64,000 nt of DNA, taken from an uncultured Lachnospiraceae bacterium (GTDB lineage Bacteria; Bacillota; Clostridia; Lachnospirales; Lachnospiraceae). The position numbers and the translations under genes are program-made. Within the stretch, counting starts at the first letter, position 1; each line of letters begins with the position of its first letter. Of the stretch, positions 1-6,853 are shown piece by piece. The DNA lies in the NCBI GenBank assembly GCA_947631685.1, contig CANRMI010000003.1, forward strand, positions 62,001 to 126,000. The letters run 5' to 3'. A model generated the notes under the pieces. That model saw nothing but the letters and a program-made list of their open reading frames with translations, did not search any database and had not been told where the DNA came from.

Positions 1-660
1 GTAGTTGCCGGCTCCGGCTCCCGGCCTCGGTTTCCCTTTATCCTGCCCGCTTTCCCGCGCGGGATGCTCCCGCAAGATACACGCCGTATTTTTACAGTTT
101 TCACAGATAGGGGCTCCGGCGTCGGTAAATACGGTTTCCGCTCCTGCTTCTCCGGGCGCCATGGGCAGTAAAAATACCACACTCTTTTTAGGCGTCAGCA
201 CATACTGCCTGTTGAAAGTGACGGGGATGCCCGTAAACTCCGGATACCATTTCTCCATCAGAGAGAGCGGATAGGTGTCTCCCAGGAAGTCTATTTTTTC
301 CGCCGTTTTTCTTCTTTCCGCTTCCAGCCGTCTGACACATTCCCCGTAGGTTTTTGATAACATCACGGAGGCCAGGCACTCTATCATATAGCCTTCCGTC
401 ACCGCTTCCCGTTCCAGGTAAACCTCCTGCAGCGCGTCCACGCCCTCTCCAAGGCTTATAAACACCACTGCGTAATCCTCATAGTCCACAGGCGCCTTTT
501 TTTGTTTCCACACATAATAGGCCCGCGCGTTTACCAATGGCTGCAGAGTCTGGGCAAATGCGGCCAGCCGGGCAAAATCCGATTCGGCAAAGCCGTATCT
601 TTTTATTAATTTCCGTATATCCTCCGTACTTAACTGGGCGTCTATCTCCATGGTTCGCAT
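1..660 (-). CDS. Vitamin B12-dependent methionine synthase activation-domain-like protein (3' end outside window)
   Basis: The frame is open for 220 codons from ATG 660 to the window edge, so the C-terminus is missing. The start is set by GGAGG six bases upstream; a second in-frame ATG at 651 lacks such a site. The family binds S-adenosylmethionine and supports reductive reactivation of cobalamin-dependent methionine synthase. The call rests on a middle segment resembling the family's 'G.EVD.L...' helix followed by an Ala/Ser-rich 'CLASVMLSK' helix, then a 'YPLSLMEKWYP' segment and 'LTPKKSVVFLLP', matching the usual 'L.P.KSVSG' strand. A Cys-rich tail with ICENCKNTAC follows. The activation role is inferred from similarity; the enzyme partner is not in the window. 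It lies 34 bases downstream of the oxidoreductase gene on the same strand. Confidence 0.55.
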   Translation of the reverse strand, partial: MRTMEIDAQLSTEDIRKLIKRYGFAESDFARLAAFAQTLQPLVNARAYYVWKQKKAPVDYEDYAVVFISLGEGVDALQEVYLEREAVTEGYMIECLASVMLSKTYGECVRRLEAERRKTAEKIDFLGDTYPLSLMEKWYPEFTGIPVTFNRQYVLTPKKSVVFLLPMAPGEAGAETVFTDAGAPICENCKNTACILREHPARESGQDKGKPRPGAGAGNY

Positions 661-694
661 AGAGTACCTCCATTCGGGACGGTTCTGCCGTTTC

Positions 695-1663
695 CTATTC
701 GCAGGGATAAACCAGCTTCCACTCCCTGCGCAGCGCGTCCGTCAGCCTCAATACCCGCAGGGTTTCGCTGTGGGGGATTTCAGGGCACTCTGTCCTGCCC
801 GCCTCTATGGCTTTTATACAGGAAAGCACTTCATATTCATACCCGTTGATCTGCTCCGGCACCGGGATGCAGTCCGTCATGTGGTAAAACTGGTCAAATA
901 CCCGAATCTCTTCGCAGTTATTGATATTGATCACTTCTATGTATCCCCTGCTCCCGTAAATTACGCCCCGCCTGTCCGTCTGCGCCTGCATACTGCTGTG
1001 CAGTACCGCCATTTTGCCGGACGTAAATGTCAGCGTGATGCTGTTTTGCAGATCCACGCCCCCGGGAGACAGCACTGCCGCGGAATGTACCTCCTTTACC
1101 TCTTCATGGATGGCCATCAACGCAAAATGAATGGGGTAGATGCCCAGATCCAGCAGGGCACCGCCGGCCAGCGCAGGACTTTCCAGCCGCTCTACCCCGG
1201 TCAGCACATAGCCAAGGTTCGCCGTAAGGGAGCGGACCTCTCCGATCACACCCCGCTCCAGCAGCTCATCCAGCATAAACCGGCCGGGCATATATCTGGT
1301 CCAGATTGCCTCCGTTATCAGAAGTCCCTTTTCCTCCGCCAGCCGCAGCAGCTCCTCCGCCTGTCCGGCATTGACGGTAAAGGGTTTTTCTACCAGTACG
1401 TGCTTTCCGTGTTCCAGACACATCTTCGCATGTTCATAGTGAAAAGAATGGGGAGAGGCCACATAGACCAGTTCCAGTCCTTCGTCCTCCAGCATCTCTT
1501 CATAGGAGCCGTAAGCCTTTTCAAAGCCCCATTTTTCGGCAAAGGCTTCCGCTTTTTGCAGATCTCTGGAAGCCGCCGCGTACTTTTCTACTTCCGGCAG
1601 GGCGGATACGGCCTCCGCCATTTTCTGCGCTATCTTTCCCGCTGCCAAAATCCCGAATTTCAA
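695..1663 (-). CDS. Gfo/Idh/MocA-family NAD(P)-dependent oxidoreductase
   Basis: This is a soluble Rossmann-fold dehydrogenase of about 322 residues. The N-terminal strand-loop 'FGILAAGKIA' is the dinucleotide-binding turn, 'HVLVEKPFTVN' holds the EKP motif with the family's catalytic lysine, and 'GGALLDLGIYPI' is the conserved substrate-side motif typical of the dihydrodiol/glucose-fructose-type subgroup. The substrate cannot be read from sequence. I place the start at TTG 1663, preceded by a GGAGG-containing stretch; its TTGA overlaps the TGA stop of the upstream membrane protein gene, so the two are probably translationally coupled. An upstream ATG at 1696 would add eleven non-conserved residues lying inside the neighbouring gene. 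Confidence 0.85.
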   Translation of the reverse strand: MKFGILAAGKIAQKMAEAVSALPEVEKYAAASRDLQKAEAFAEKWGFEKAYGSYEEMLEDEGLELVYVASPHSFHYEHAKMCLEHGKHVLVEKPFTVNAGQAEELLRLAEEKGLLITEAIWTRYMPGRFMLDELLERGVIGEVRSLTANLGYVLTGVERLESPALAGGALLDLGIYPIHFALMAIHEEVKEVHSAAVLSPGGVDLQNSITLTFTSGKMAVLHSSMQAQTDRRGVIYGSRGYIEVININNCEEIRVFDQFYHMTDCIPVPEQINGYEYEVLSCIKAIEAGRTECPEIPHSETLRVLRLTDALRREWKLVYPCE

Positions 1664-2286
1664 TTTTGTTCTTCCTCCTCTTCCTGTTTGATCCAATGCG
1701 TCATGACAAACTGCATCATAGGCCCTAATACCGCCACGCAGATTAAGGTGCCGACGCCCACCACGCCTCCGCAGGCAAATCCCAGCACCAGGTAGCAGGC
1801 ATCAATACAGATCCGCACGATCCCATAGGGCTTTTTCAGCCGCTTGGAAACCGCCAGGTACAGCGCGTCGTTGGGCGCTACTCCGATCCCGGCCGACTTT
1901 AAAAGGGGAAAGCCTATGGAAACCACGCAGCAGGTGAGCATAAATTCCACAAACAAAAGTATCGGGTGGGGATTGGCCGGCAGTATGAACGCCGTCACCT
2001 TCGTCATGCTATTCAAGATCACTCCCGCAAACGCCACCGACAGCACCATCCCGATATGAAACTGGCTCCTGTCCAGAAAGAATACCGCTATCAGCAGCAC
2101 CAGCGTTTCCACTAAATTGGCGGCCCCCACGCTGATATGAAGCACTCTGGAAATGCCTTGTGTAAATACGGTAAAGGAATCCGAGCCTATATTCAGCTGC
2201 AGAAAAGAAGCCACCGCCAGCTGGATGATCACCAGCCCCGCAAAGAATCTTATCAGTTTCTTCCCCGTTATCTTTCTCTTTTTCAT
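1660..2286 (-). CDS. YczE/YitT-like integral membrane protein
   Basis: The protein has about 208 residues with five to six hydrophobic segments and a lysine-rich N-terminus. The pattern 'GVAPNDALYLAVSKR' followed by 'GIVRICIDACYLVLGFA' and 'GVGTLICVAVLGP' is the signature of the YczE family of inner-membrane proteins, whose transport or signalling role is unknown. I start it at ATG 2286, which has GGAG seven bases upstream; an ATG at 2307 is possible but less well placed. The C-terminus is a run of glutamates, and the stop codon overlaps the start of the downstream oxidoreductase. The opposite side borders luxS, which is transcribed divergently. Confidence 0.75.
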   Translation of the reverse strand: MKKRKITGKKLIRFFAGLVIIQLAVASFLQLNIGSDSFTVFTQGISRVLHISVGAANLVETLVLLIAVFFLDRSQFHIGMVLSVAFAGVILNSMTKVTAFILPANPHPILLFVEFMLTCCVVSIGFPLLKSAGIGVAPNDALYLAVSKRLKKPYGIVRICIDACYLVLGFACGGVVGVGTLICVAVLGPMMQFVMTHWIKQEEEEEQN

Positions 2287-2403
2287 TTCCAGTCTCCGCC
2301 TTTGCATTTACCATAAGCATAAGCTGTTTGTCCCCGATTTTCAAGCTTCAGATGCGACTTTCCCGTTTTTTCTCTCCAGCCGTCTCCCGTAAGCTTCCTT
2401 TTC

Positions 2404-2464
2404 TTGACTTTTTCCCAAAAATCCGCTACTCTATTGTGTGGGTACGGCATTTGCCGCATAACCC
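2404..2464 (+). promoter_or_regulatory. Promoter and leader hairpin of luxS-mtnN-dapL
   Basis: TTGACT (2404-2409) and TACTCT (2427-2432) are separated by 17 bases, a good housekeeping promoter. The predicted transcript begins almost exactly at a nested hairpin: GGGT (2440-2443) pairs with ACCC (2461-2464) and CGGC (2445-2448) with GCCG (2453-2456). The hairpin could protect the 5' end; it is too small to match any methionine-cycle riboswitch I know. Confidence 0.6.
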
Positions 2465-2497
2465 GGACGATTTCAGAACGGAGGTTTATAACCTATC

Positions 2498-2977
2498 ATG
2501 GAAAAGATCACCAGTTTTACCATAGACCATATCAAACTGCAGCCCGGCGTTTACGTTTCCCGTAAGGACAAGGCCGGTGCGGAGACTGTCACTACTTTTG
2601 ATCTGCGCATGACCAGCCCCAATGAGGAACCTGTTATGAATACTGCGGAGGTGCACACCATAGAGCATCTGGGGGCCACTTTTCTGCGCAATCACCCGGA
2701 TTATAAAGAAAAAGTGCTTTACTTCGGCCCCATGGGCTGCCGTACCGGGTTTTATCTGCTTTTGGCAGGGGACTACTCCTCCAGGGACATTGTTCCCCTG
2801 ATGCAGGAAATGTTTGAATTTATACGGGATTACAAGGGCGAGGTGCCTGGCGCTTCCCCCAGGGACTGCGGCAATTATCTGGACATGAACCTGGGAATGG
2901 CCAATTTCCTTGCCAAAAGATACTTAGACAACGTGCTCTACCACATAGACGAAAGCCATCTGGTCTATCCGGAATAA
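2498..2977 (+). CDS. luxS: S-ribosylhomocysteine lyase
   Basis: LuxS cleaves S-ribosylhomocysteine to homocysteine and the autoinducer-2 precursor DPD in the cytosol. The 159 residues match the usual length. The metal ligands are visible as H53-x-x-E56-H57 (HTIEH) and C124 in 'PRDCGN', and C81 in 'GPMGCRTGFY' is the catalytic cysteine. ATG 2498 follows ACGGAGG at a slightly long spacing. mtnN starts 18 bases downstream and produces its substrate, so the two genes form the SAH detoxification pair, and dapL follows in the same direction. Nothing is missing or unusual in the coding sequence. Confidence 0.97.
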   Translation: MEKITSFTIDHIKLQPGVYVSRKDKAGAETVTTFDLRMTSPNEEPVMNTAEVHTIEHLGATFLRNHPDYKEKVLYFGPMGCRTGFYLLLAGDYSSRDIVPLMQEMFEFIRDYKGEVPGASPRDCGNYLDMNLGMANFLAKRYLDNVLYHIDESHLVYPE

Positions 2978-2995
2978 AGAAAGGATGAATCTGTC

Positions 2996-3694
2996 ATGAA
3001 ACGAATCGGTATTATCGGGGCCATGGACCTGGAAGTGGCCCAGTTAAAAGAATGGATGCAGGTAAAAGAGATCGTCACCAAAGCCTCTATGGATTTTTAT
3101 GTAGGGGAGCTGGGGGGCCGGGACGCTGTGGTGGTACGCTGCGGCATCGGTAAGGTCAACGCGGCTCTCTGTGTCCAGATCCTGGCTGATATTTTTGAGG
3201 TCACCCACATTATCAATACCGGCGTGGCAGGTTCCCTGAACGCCGCCCTGGATATTGGCGACATCCTGATCTCCAAGGATGTACTGCATCATGACGTGGA
3301 TGTCACAATTTTCGGTTATCAGCTGGGAGAAGTGCCCCAAATGGGCTTTCGGGAATTCCAGGCCGACGAGGGCATGATCGATGCGGCCATGGCTGCCTGC
3401 AGGGAAGTCAATCCCGGCCTGCATGTCCGGACGGGCAGAGTCGTCAGCGGGGATCAGTTTATTTCCGATAAGGAAGTCAAACAGCGGCTCATTACCACTT
3501 TCGCAGGCGACTGTACAGAGATGGAGGGGGCTTCTATCGCCCACAGCTCTTACCTGAACGGAATCCCTTTCGTCATTATCCGCGCCATTTCCGACAAAGC
3601 CGACGACAGCGCGGAAATGGACTATCCCACCTTTGAGCGGGAGGCCGCCAGCCACTGCGCCGCGCTGGTTGCCCATATGCTTACTTTGCTTTGA
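2996..3694 (+). CDS. mtnN: 5'-methylthioadenosine/S-adenosylhomocysteine nucleosidase
   Basis: The enzyme removes adenine from methylthioadenosine and S-adenosylhomocysteine, feeding S-ribosylhomocysteine to LuxS. The 232 residues begin with 'IGIIGAMDLEV', which contains the catalytic glutamate (E13). 'NTGVAGSL' forms the purine pocket, 'EMEGASIAH' holds the ribose-binding glutamate and 'AISDKADD' the catalytic aspartate near residue 199. AAAGGATG precedes the start. The gene sits 18 bases after luxS and 21 bases before dapL, so it is very likely co-transcribed from the promoter near 2404. Confidence 0.96.
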   Translation: MKRIGIIGAMDLEVAQLKEWMQVKEIVTKASMDFYVGELGGRDAVVVRCGIGKVNAALCVQILADIFEVTHIINTGVAGSLNAALDIGDILISKDVLHHDVDVTIFGYQLGEVPQMGFREFQADEGMIDAAMAACREVNPGLHVRTGRVVSGDQFISDKEVKQRLITTFAGDCTEMEGASIAHSSYLNGIPFVIIRAISDKADDSAEMDYPTFEREAASHCAALVAHMLTLL

Positions 3695-3715
3695 AAACAA
3701 AAAGGAGGACTCCCT

Positions 3716-4912
3716 ATGCCAAAATTAAATGAAAACTACCTAAACCTCAAAGAAAGTTATCTCTTTTCCGAAATTGCCCACCGGGTAGCCGCGTATGAAG
3801 AAGCCAATCCCGGCAAAAAAGTTATCCGTCTGGGCATCGGCGACGTCACCCGCCCCATTGGGCGCGATGTCATCGAGGCGCTCCACGAAGGCGTGGAGGA
3901 TCAGGCCTCTCCTGAAACCTTTAAGGGCTACGGCCCTGAGCAGGGTTACGATTTTCTGCGGAACGCCATTGTGGACTATTATAAGCGCAACGGCGTCTCT
4001 ATCGACGCCAAGGAGGTATTCGTTTCCGACGGTGCCAAAAGCGACACCGGCAACATTACGGATCTGTTTGCCCAGGACAATGTGATCCTGATCCCCGATC
4101 CGGTGTATCCGGTATATGTTGACACCAATGTCATGAATGGGAGAAAGATTTCCTACATTGACGCTACGGCGGAAAACAATTTCCTGCCCATGCCCGATAA
4201 AAACGTCCACGCGGACATCATATATATCTGCTCCCCCAATAACCCCACAGGCGCCGCTTACAACAAAGAGCAGTTAAAGGAATGGGTGGATTACGCTTTA
4301 GCCAACGACGCGCTCCTGCTCTACGACTCCGCCTATGAATGTTTTATTACTGACGAATCCCTTCCCCGCAGCATCTTTGCCATTGAGGGAGCTAAAAAAT
4401 GCGCCATCGAATTTTGCTCCCTGAGCAAGACCGCCGGCTTTACCGGTACCCGCTGCGGATATACCATTGTTCCTATGGATCTGAAATTTGCCGCTTCCGA
4501 CGGCAGGGAAATGTCCTTAAACGCCATGTGGAACCGCAGGCAGACCACCAAATTCAACGGCGTTTCCTACATTGTGCAAAAGGGAGCCGCCAAGGTCTTT
4601 ACCGAAGAAGGCATGGCCCAGTGCCGGGAAAACATCCGGTACTATCAGGAAAATGCCCGCATGATAGCAGATACCATGGAAAAGAAAGGCATCCGCTATT
4701 TCGGCGGCATCAACTCTCCTTACATCTGGTTTGAATGTCCGATGGGAATGGAATCCTGGGAATTCTTCGATTTCATGCTGAAGAAGATCCAAGTGGTAGG
4801 AACGCCCGGCGCCGGCTTCGGAAACAACGGCAGGAATTTCTTCCGCCTGACCGCGTTCGGCACCAGAGAAAATACTCAGGAAGCCATGCAGAGGTTTGAG
4901 ACGTTGTTTTAG
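3716..4912 (+). CDS. dapL: LL-diaminopimelate aminotransferase
   Basis: DapL is a PLP-dependent class I/II aminotransferase that converts tetrahydrodipicolinate directly to LL-diaminopimelate, bypassing the succinylase and acetylase routes to lysine and peptidoglycan. The 398-residue length is standard. 'LGIGDVTRP' and 'KGYGPEQGYDFLR' near the N-terminus are DapL hallmarks, 'SPNNPTGA' contacts the cofactor, and the PLP-binding lysine is K238 in 'SLSKTAGFTG'. 'AAGSGRNFFRLTAFG'-type arginine motifs occur at the C-terminus here as 'NGRNFFRLTAFG'. AAAGGAGG precedes the start. Its place after luxS-mtnN suggests shared expression rather than a shared pathway. A terminator follows at 4933. Confidence 0.95.
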   Translation: MPKLNENYLNLKESYLFSEIAHRVAAYEEANPGKKVIRLGIGDVTRPIGRDVIEALHEGVEDQASPETFKGYGPEQGYDFLRNAIVDYYKRNGVSIDAKEVFVSDGAKSDTGNITDLFAQDNVILIPDPVYPVYVDTNVMNGRKISYIDATAENNFLPMPDKNVHADIIYICSPNNPTGAAYNKEQLKEWVDYALANDALLLYDSAYECFITDESLPRSIFAIEGAKKCAIEFCSLSKTAGFTGTRCGYTIVPMDLKFAASDGREMSLNAMWNRRQTTKFNGVSYIVQKGAAKVFTEEGMAQCRENIRYYQENARMIADTMEKKGIRYFGGINSPYIWFECPMGMESWEFFDFMLKKIQVVGTPGAGFGNNGRNFFRLTAFGTRENTQEAMQRFETLF

Positions 4913-4932
4913 AATGGTGTTTGGTTTCGATG

Positions 4933-4962
4933 ACGGCGCGGCTTTACGGCTGCGCCGTTTTT
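4933..4962 (+). terminator. Intrinsic terminator after dapL
   Basis: ACGGCGC (4933-4939) pairs with GCGCCGT (4952-4958), and five T residues follow. It ends the luxS-mtnN-dapL operon. Confidence 0.75.
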
Positions 4963-4975
4963 GTTACATAAATGG

Positions 4976-5110
4976 ATGTCCCCTACTCTACTTGGAGCGT
5001 TCAGGTTTTTCGGAATATTTTTTGCGGTTTACGCAGTGATCTGGTTCTCACAATATTGTGCCATTAAAAAACAGGTTGAACAGATAAACAGCAAGCTAAA
5101 AGAAAGGTAA
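4976..5110 (+). CDS. Small single-span membrane protein or relic (repeat copy 1)
   Basis: An open frame of 44 codons contains one hydrophobic segment (around 'GIFFAVYAVIWFSQY') and a short charged amphipathic tail ending KLKER. No ribosome-binding site precedes ATG 4976. From residue 11 on it is the protein-level equivalent of the frame at 6571-6789, because the underlying 99-bp DNA is duplicated. It stops 17 bases before crcB. One nucleotide difference is conservative (Val for Ile), which hints that the frame was once coding. It could equally be a non-coding remnant; I do not recognise the family. Confidence 0.35.
   Translation: MSPTLLGAFRFFGIFFAVYAVIWFSQYCAIKKQVEQINSKLKER
5007..5105 (+). 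repeat. 99-bp direct repeat, copy 1
   Basis: This stretch matches 6614-6712 with only two mismatches, in the same orientation. The pair brackets crcB and the MerR gene at a distance of 1607 bp. No inverted ends or transposase are visible. Confidence 0.95.
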
Positions 5111-5127
5111 GCATGGAGGATAGGAGT

Positions 5128-5505
5128 ATGAGCATAATCATGAGATTTTTGTTTGTCGCTTTTGGCGGGGCATTAGGTGCAATAGGGAGATACGCAATAA
5201 GCCTTTTGCCAGTCAAAACAAGTTTTCCCGTATTAACATTGATCACAAATATATTAGGCGCTATGCTGATAGGATTTATTACCGCTATCGTAAGCAACAA
5301 TAGTGAAGTATCGCAAAATACGGTTTTATTTTGGAAAACAGGTGTATGCGGAGGATTTACAACTTTTTCTACTTTTTCACTTGAAGCGTATGCATTGTTT
5401 GAAAACAAGGCCTATCTATCGGGCGGAATTTATATATTTCTAAGTGTTATTTGTTGTTTAATAGGCATTTTTTGCGGGAAAAAGTTAGCGATCTTCGTTC
5501 ATTGA
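5128..5505 (+). CDS. crcB: Fluoride ion channel CrcB/Fluc
   Basis: CrcB proteins are small dimeric membrane channels that expel fluoride. About 125 residues form four hydrophobic helices. The family motifs are clear: 'GGALGAIGRY' at the N-terminus, an Asn in 'TLITNILGAMLIGF' and the Phe-box segment 'GGFTTFSTFS'. I chose ATG 5128 because GGAGG lies eight bases upstream; an ATG at 5113 has no site. Codon choice and base composition are more AT-rich than dapL before it. I see no fluoride riboswitch in the short upstream gap. Many Firmicutes carry two crcB copies in tandem; only one is present here. Confidence 0.92.
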   Translation: MSIIMRFLFVAFGGALGAIGRYAISLLPVKTSFPVLTLITNILGAMLIGFITAIVSNNSEVSQNTVLFWKTGVCGGFTTFSTFSLEAYALFENKAYLSGGIYIFLSVICCLIGIFCGKKLAIFVH

Positions 5506-5546
5506 AATCTTTTATCAGCCCCAGGAAATATTTTTGGAAAAAGCTA

Positions 5547-5577
5547 TTGACTTCCACGTAACGTGATACTGTATTCT
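5547..5577 (+). promoter_or_regulatory. MerR-type promoter with central dyad
   Basis: TTGACT (5547-5552) and TATTCT (5572-5577) are 19 bases apart. The over-long spacer contains the perfect dyad CACGT-A-ACGTG (5555-5565). Such stretched promoters with a spacer dyad are the standard targets of MerR regulators, which suggests autoregulation of the gene at 5653. Confidence 0.75.
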
Positions 5578-5652
5578 TTTCTCATAAGAGCAGAATAGAT
5601 TAAGCCGGCAATCTCTCTTCTGCTTTTTCACAAATTTAAGGAGCTGATAAGA

Positions 5653-6531
5653 ATGCGAACCATAAGCCAGGTTGCAGAATTAACAGGCATAAGCACACGA
5701 ACATTGCAATACTATGACGAGATCGGATTGTTAAAGCCAAGCGAATTGACTGAATCCGGCTATCGCCTATATGATGATGACGCCTTGCAAAAGCTGCAGC
5801 AAATCCTGTTTTTTAAAGAATTGGGCTTTAAGCTGAAAGAGATCAAAGAAATCCTGCAAAAGCCAGACTTTGATAGAATGAAAGCTTTTAAAAAACAAAA
5901 AGAGCTGCTTCTGCTAAAGCGCAATCGGACAGACAGACTTATACAGCTTCTTAGCCGCTTAGAGAAAGGAGAGCAATGTATGAGTTTTAAAGAATTTGAC
6001 CTGTCTGACTACATTACTGCATTGGAGGATTTCAAAAATAACAGCACCCATGATGTTATCAAATACTTTGGAAGTGTTGAAAACTTTGATATGTCTATTC
6101 AAAAGATCAAAGATAATGAAGCAAATATAGCGAAGCTTGCCATTCAGCAATTCGGAAGTATTGAGAAGTTCACGGAAGCCATGAAGCAGAATTTAGAGCA
6201 TTTCTCCGAATTGATGGAAACACAATTAACGGAAGAGGTAAAAGAGATCGGCAAACAGTCTGATCTGCTGTATGGCAGATTGGCCGCCGATCTGTCGGAA
6301 GATGTTTCTTCTCCTAAAGTACAAGCCATCGTACACGAAATATTGCAGTTTACACAGAAACACAGCAGCGGCACAGACTTCGATAAACCCTTGAGCAATG
6401 TCCTTATGGACATATATTCCGGCGATTACATCAAAAACATAACTGATGGCAAATACGGAAAGGGAGCCTCCGACTATATCGTAAAAGCCTTCCGTTATTA
6501 CTCGGAGAATAACGCTGGCAACAACAATTAG
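5653..6531 (+). CDS. MerR-family regulator with TipAS-like C-terminal domain
   Basis: The first 70 residues are a MerR winged helix ('ISQVAELTGISTRTLQYYDEIGL', 'LTESGYRLYDDDAL'). A dimerisation coiled coil rich in Lys, Leu and Gln follows to about residue 110, and then an all-helical domain that resembles the antibiotic-binding TipAS fold. MerR proteins of this kind activate transcription by untwisting a 19-bp spacer, and exactly such a promoter lies just upstream. Its ligand is unknown; TipAS relatives bind cyclic peptides or hydrophobic drugs. AAGGAGCTGATAAG precedes the start. The gene lies between the two 99-bp repeats together with crcB and may have arrived with them. Confidence 0.85.
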   Translation: MRTISQVAELTGISTRTLQYYDEIGLLKPSELTESGYRLYDDDALQKLQQILFFKELGFKLKEIKEILQKPDFDRMKAFKKQKELLLLKRNRTDRLIQLLSRLEKGEQCMSFKEFDLSDYITALEDFKNNSTHDVIKYFGSVENFDMSIQKIKDNEANIAKLAIQQFGSIEKFTEAMKQNLEHFSELMETQLTEEVKEIGKQSDLLYGRLAADLSEDVSSPKVQAIVHEILQFTQKHSSGTDFDKPLSNVLMDIYSGDYIKNITDGKYGKGASDYIVKAFRYYSENNAGNNN

Positions 6532-6560
6532 AGCCATTTCAGAGCCAAACGCCATAAAGC

Positions 6561-6599
6561 AACGCCGGAAATGCCTATTTTATCGGTATTTCCGGCGTT
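6561..6599 (+). terminator. Hairpin terminator after the MerR gene
   Basis: AACGCCGGAAAT (6561-6572) pairs perfectly with ATTTCCGGCGTT (6588-6599). The following T tract is only three bases, so efficiency may be modest. Confidence 0.6.
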
Positions 6600-6789
6600 T
6601 CGTCCGTTACTCATTTTCGGAATATTTTTTGCGATTTACGCAGTGATCTGGTTCTCACAATATTGTGCCATTAAAAAACAGGTTGAACAGATAAACAGCA
6701 AGCTAAAGGAAATATGCGGTAATTGCATTTTTCTATATGATTTAATAAAAAGACTTAACCGAACACGGAAAGAGAGCAGGAGATTTTAG
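6571..6789 (+). CDS. Small hydrophobic open frame over repeat copy 2
   Basis: The frame is 72 codons long and shares a 30-residue membrane-spanning core with the frame at 4976. It then runs on into a basic tail (LIKRLNRTRKESRRF). Its only ATG lies inside the stem of the preceding terminator and has no ribosome-binding site, and its end overlaps a second hairpin, so translation is doubtful. I read it as a relic of the duplicated sequence. The surrounding 322 bp (6532-6853) contains no other gene. Confidence 0.25.
   Translation: MPILSVFPAFRPLLIFGIFFAIYAVIWFSQYCAIKKQVEQINSKLKEICGNCIFLYDLIKRLNRTRKESRRF
6614..6712 (+). repeat. 99-bp direct repeat, copy 2
   Basis: Near-identical to 5007-5105 (two mismatches, same orientation). 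Confidence 0.95.
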
Positions 6790-6806
6790 AGATTTCCTGC
6801 TCTCTT
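6770..6806 (-). terminator. Hairpin after the export operon
   Basis: AGAGAGCAGGA (6771-6781) pairs with TCCTGCTCTCT (6795-6805). It lies just beyond the stop of the minus-strand gene ending at 6854 and probably ends the DUF308-MMPL-YhgE-like transcript, although the T tract is short. Confidence 0.5.
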
Positions 6807-6853
6807 CCAGATTTAGTTATTTGTCATCCGATCTGCCTGCTGCGGAAATCAAT

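Noticed and set aside
650..1795. Long plus-strand frame of 381 codons
   Set aside because: It lies opposite the well-supported oxidoreductase and has no recognisable domain or plausible composition; it is an antisense shadow.
4913..5127. Fluoride riboswitch before crcB
   Set aside because: I found only the dapL terminator and the direct repeat; no crcB-motif pattern is visible.
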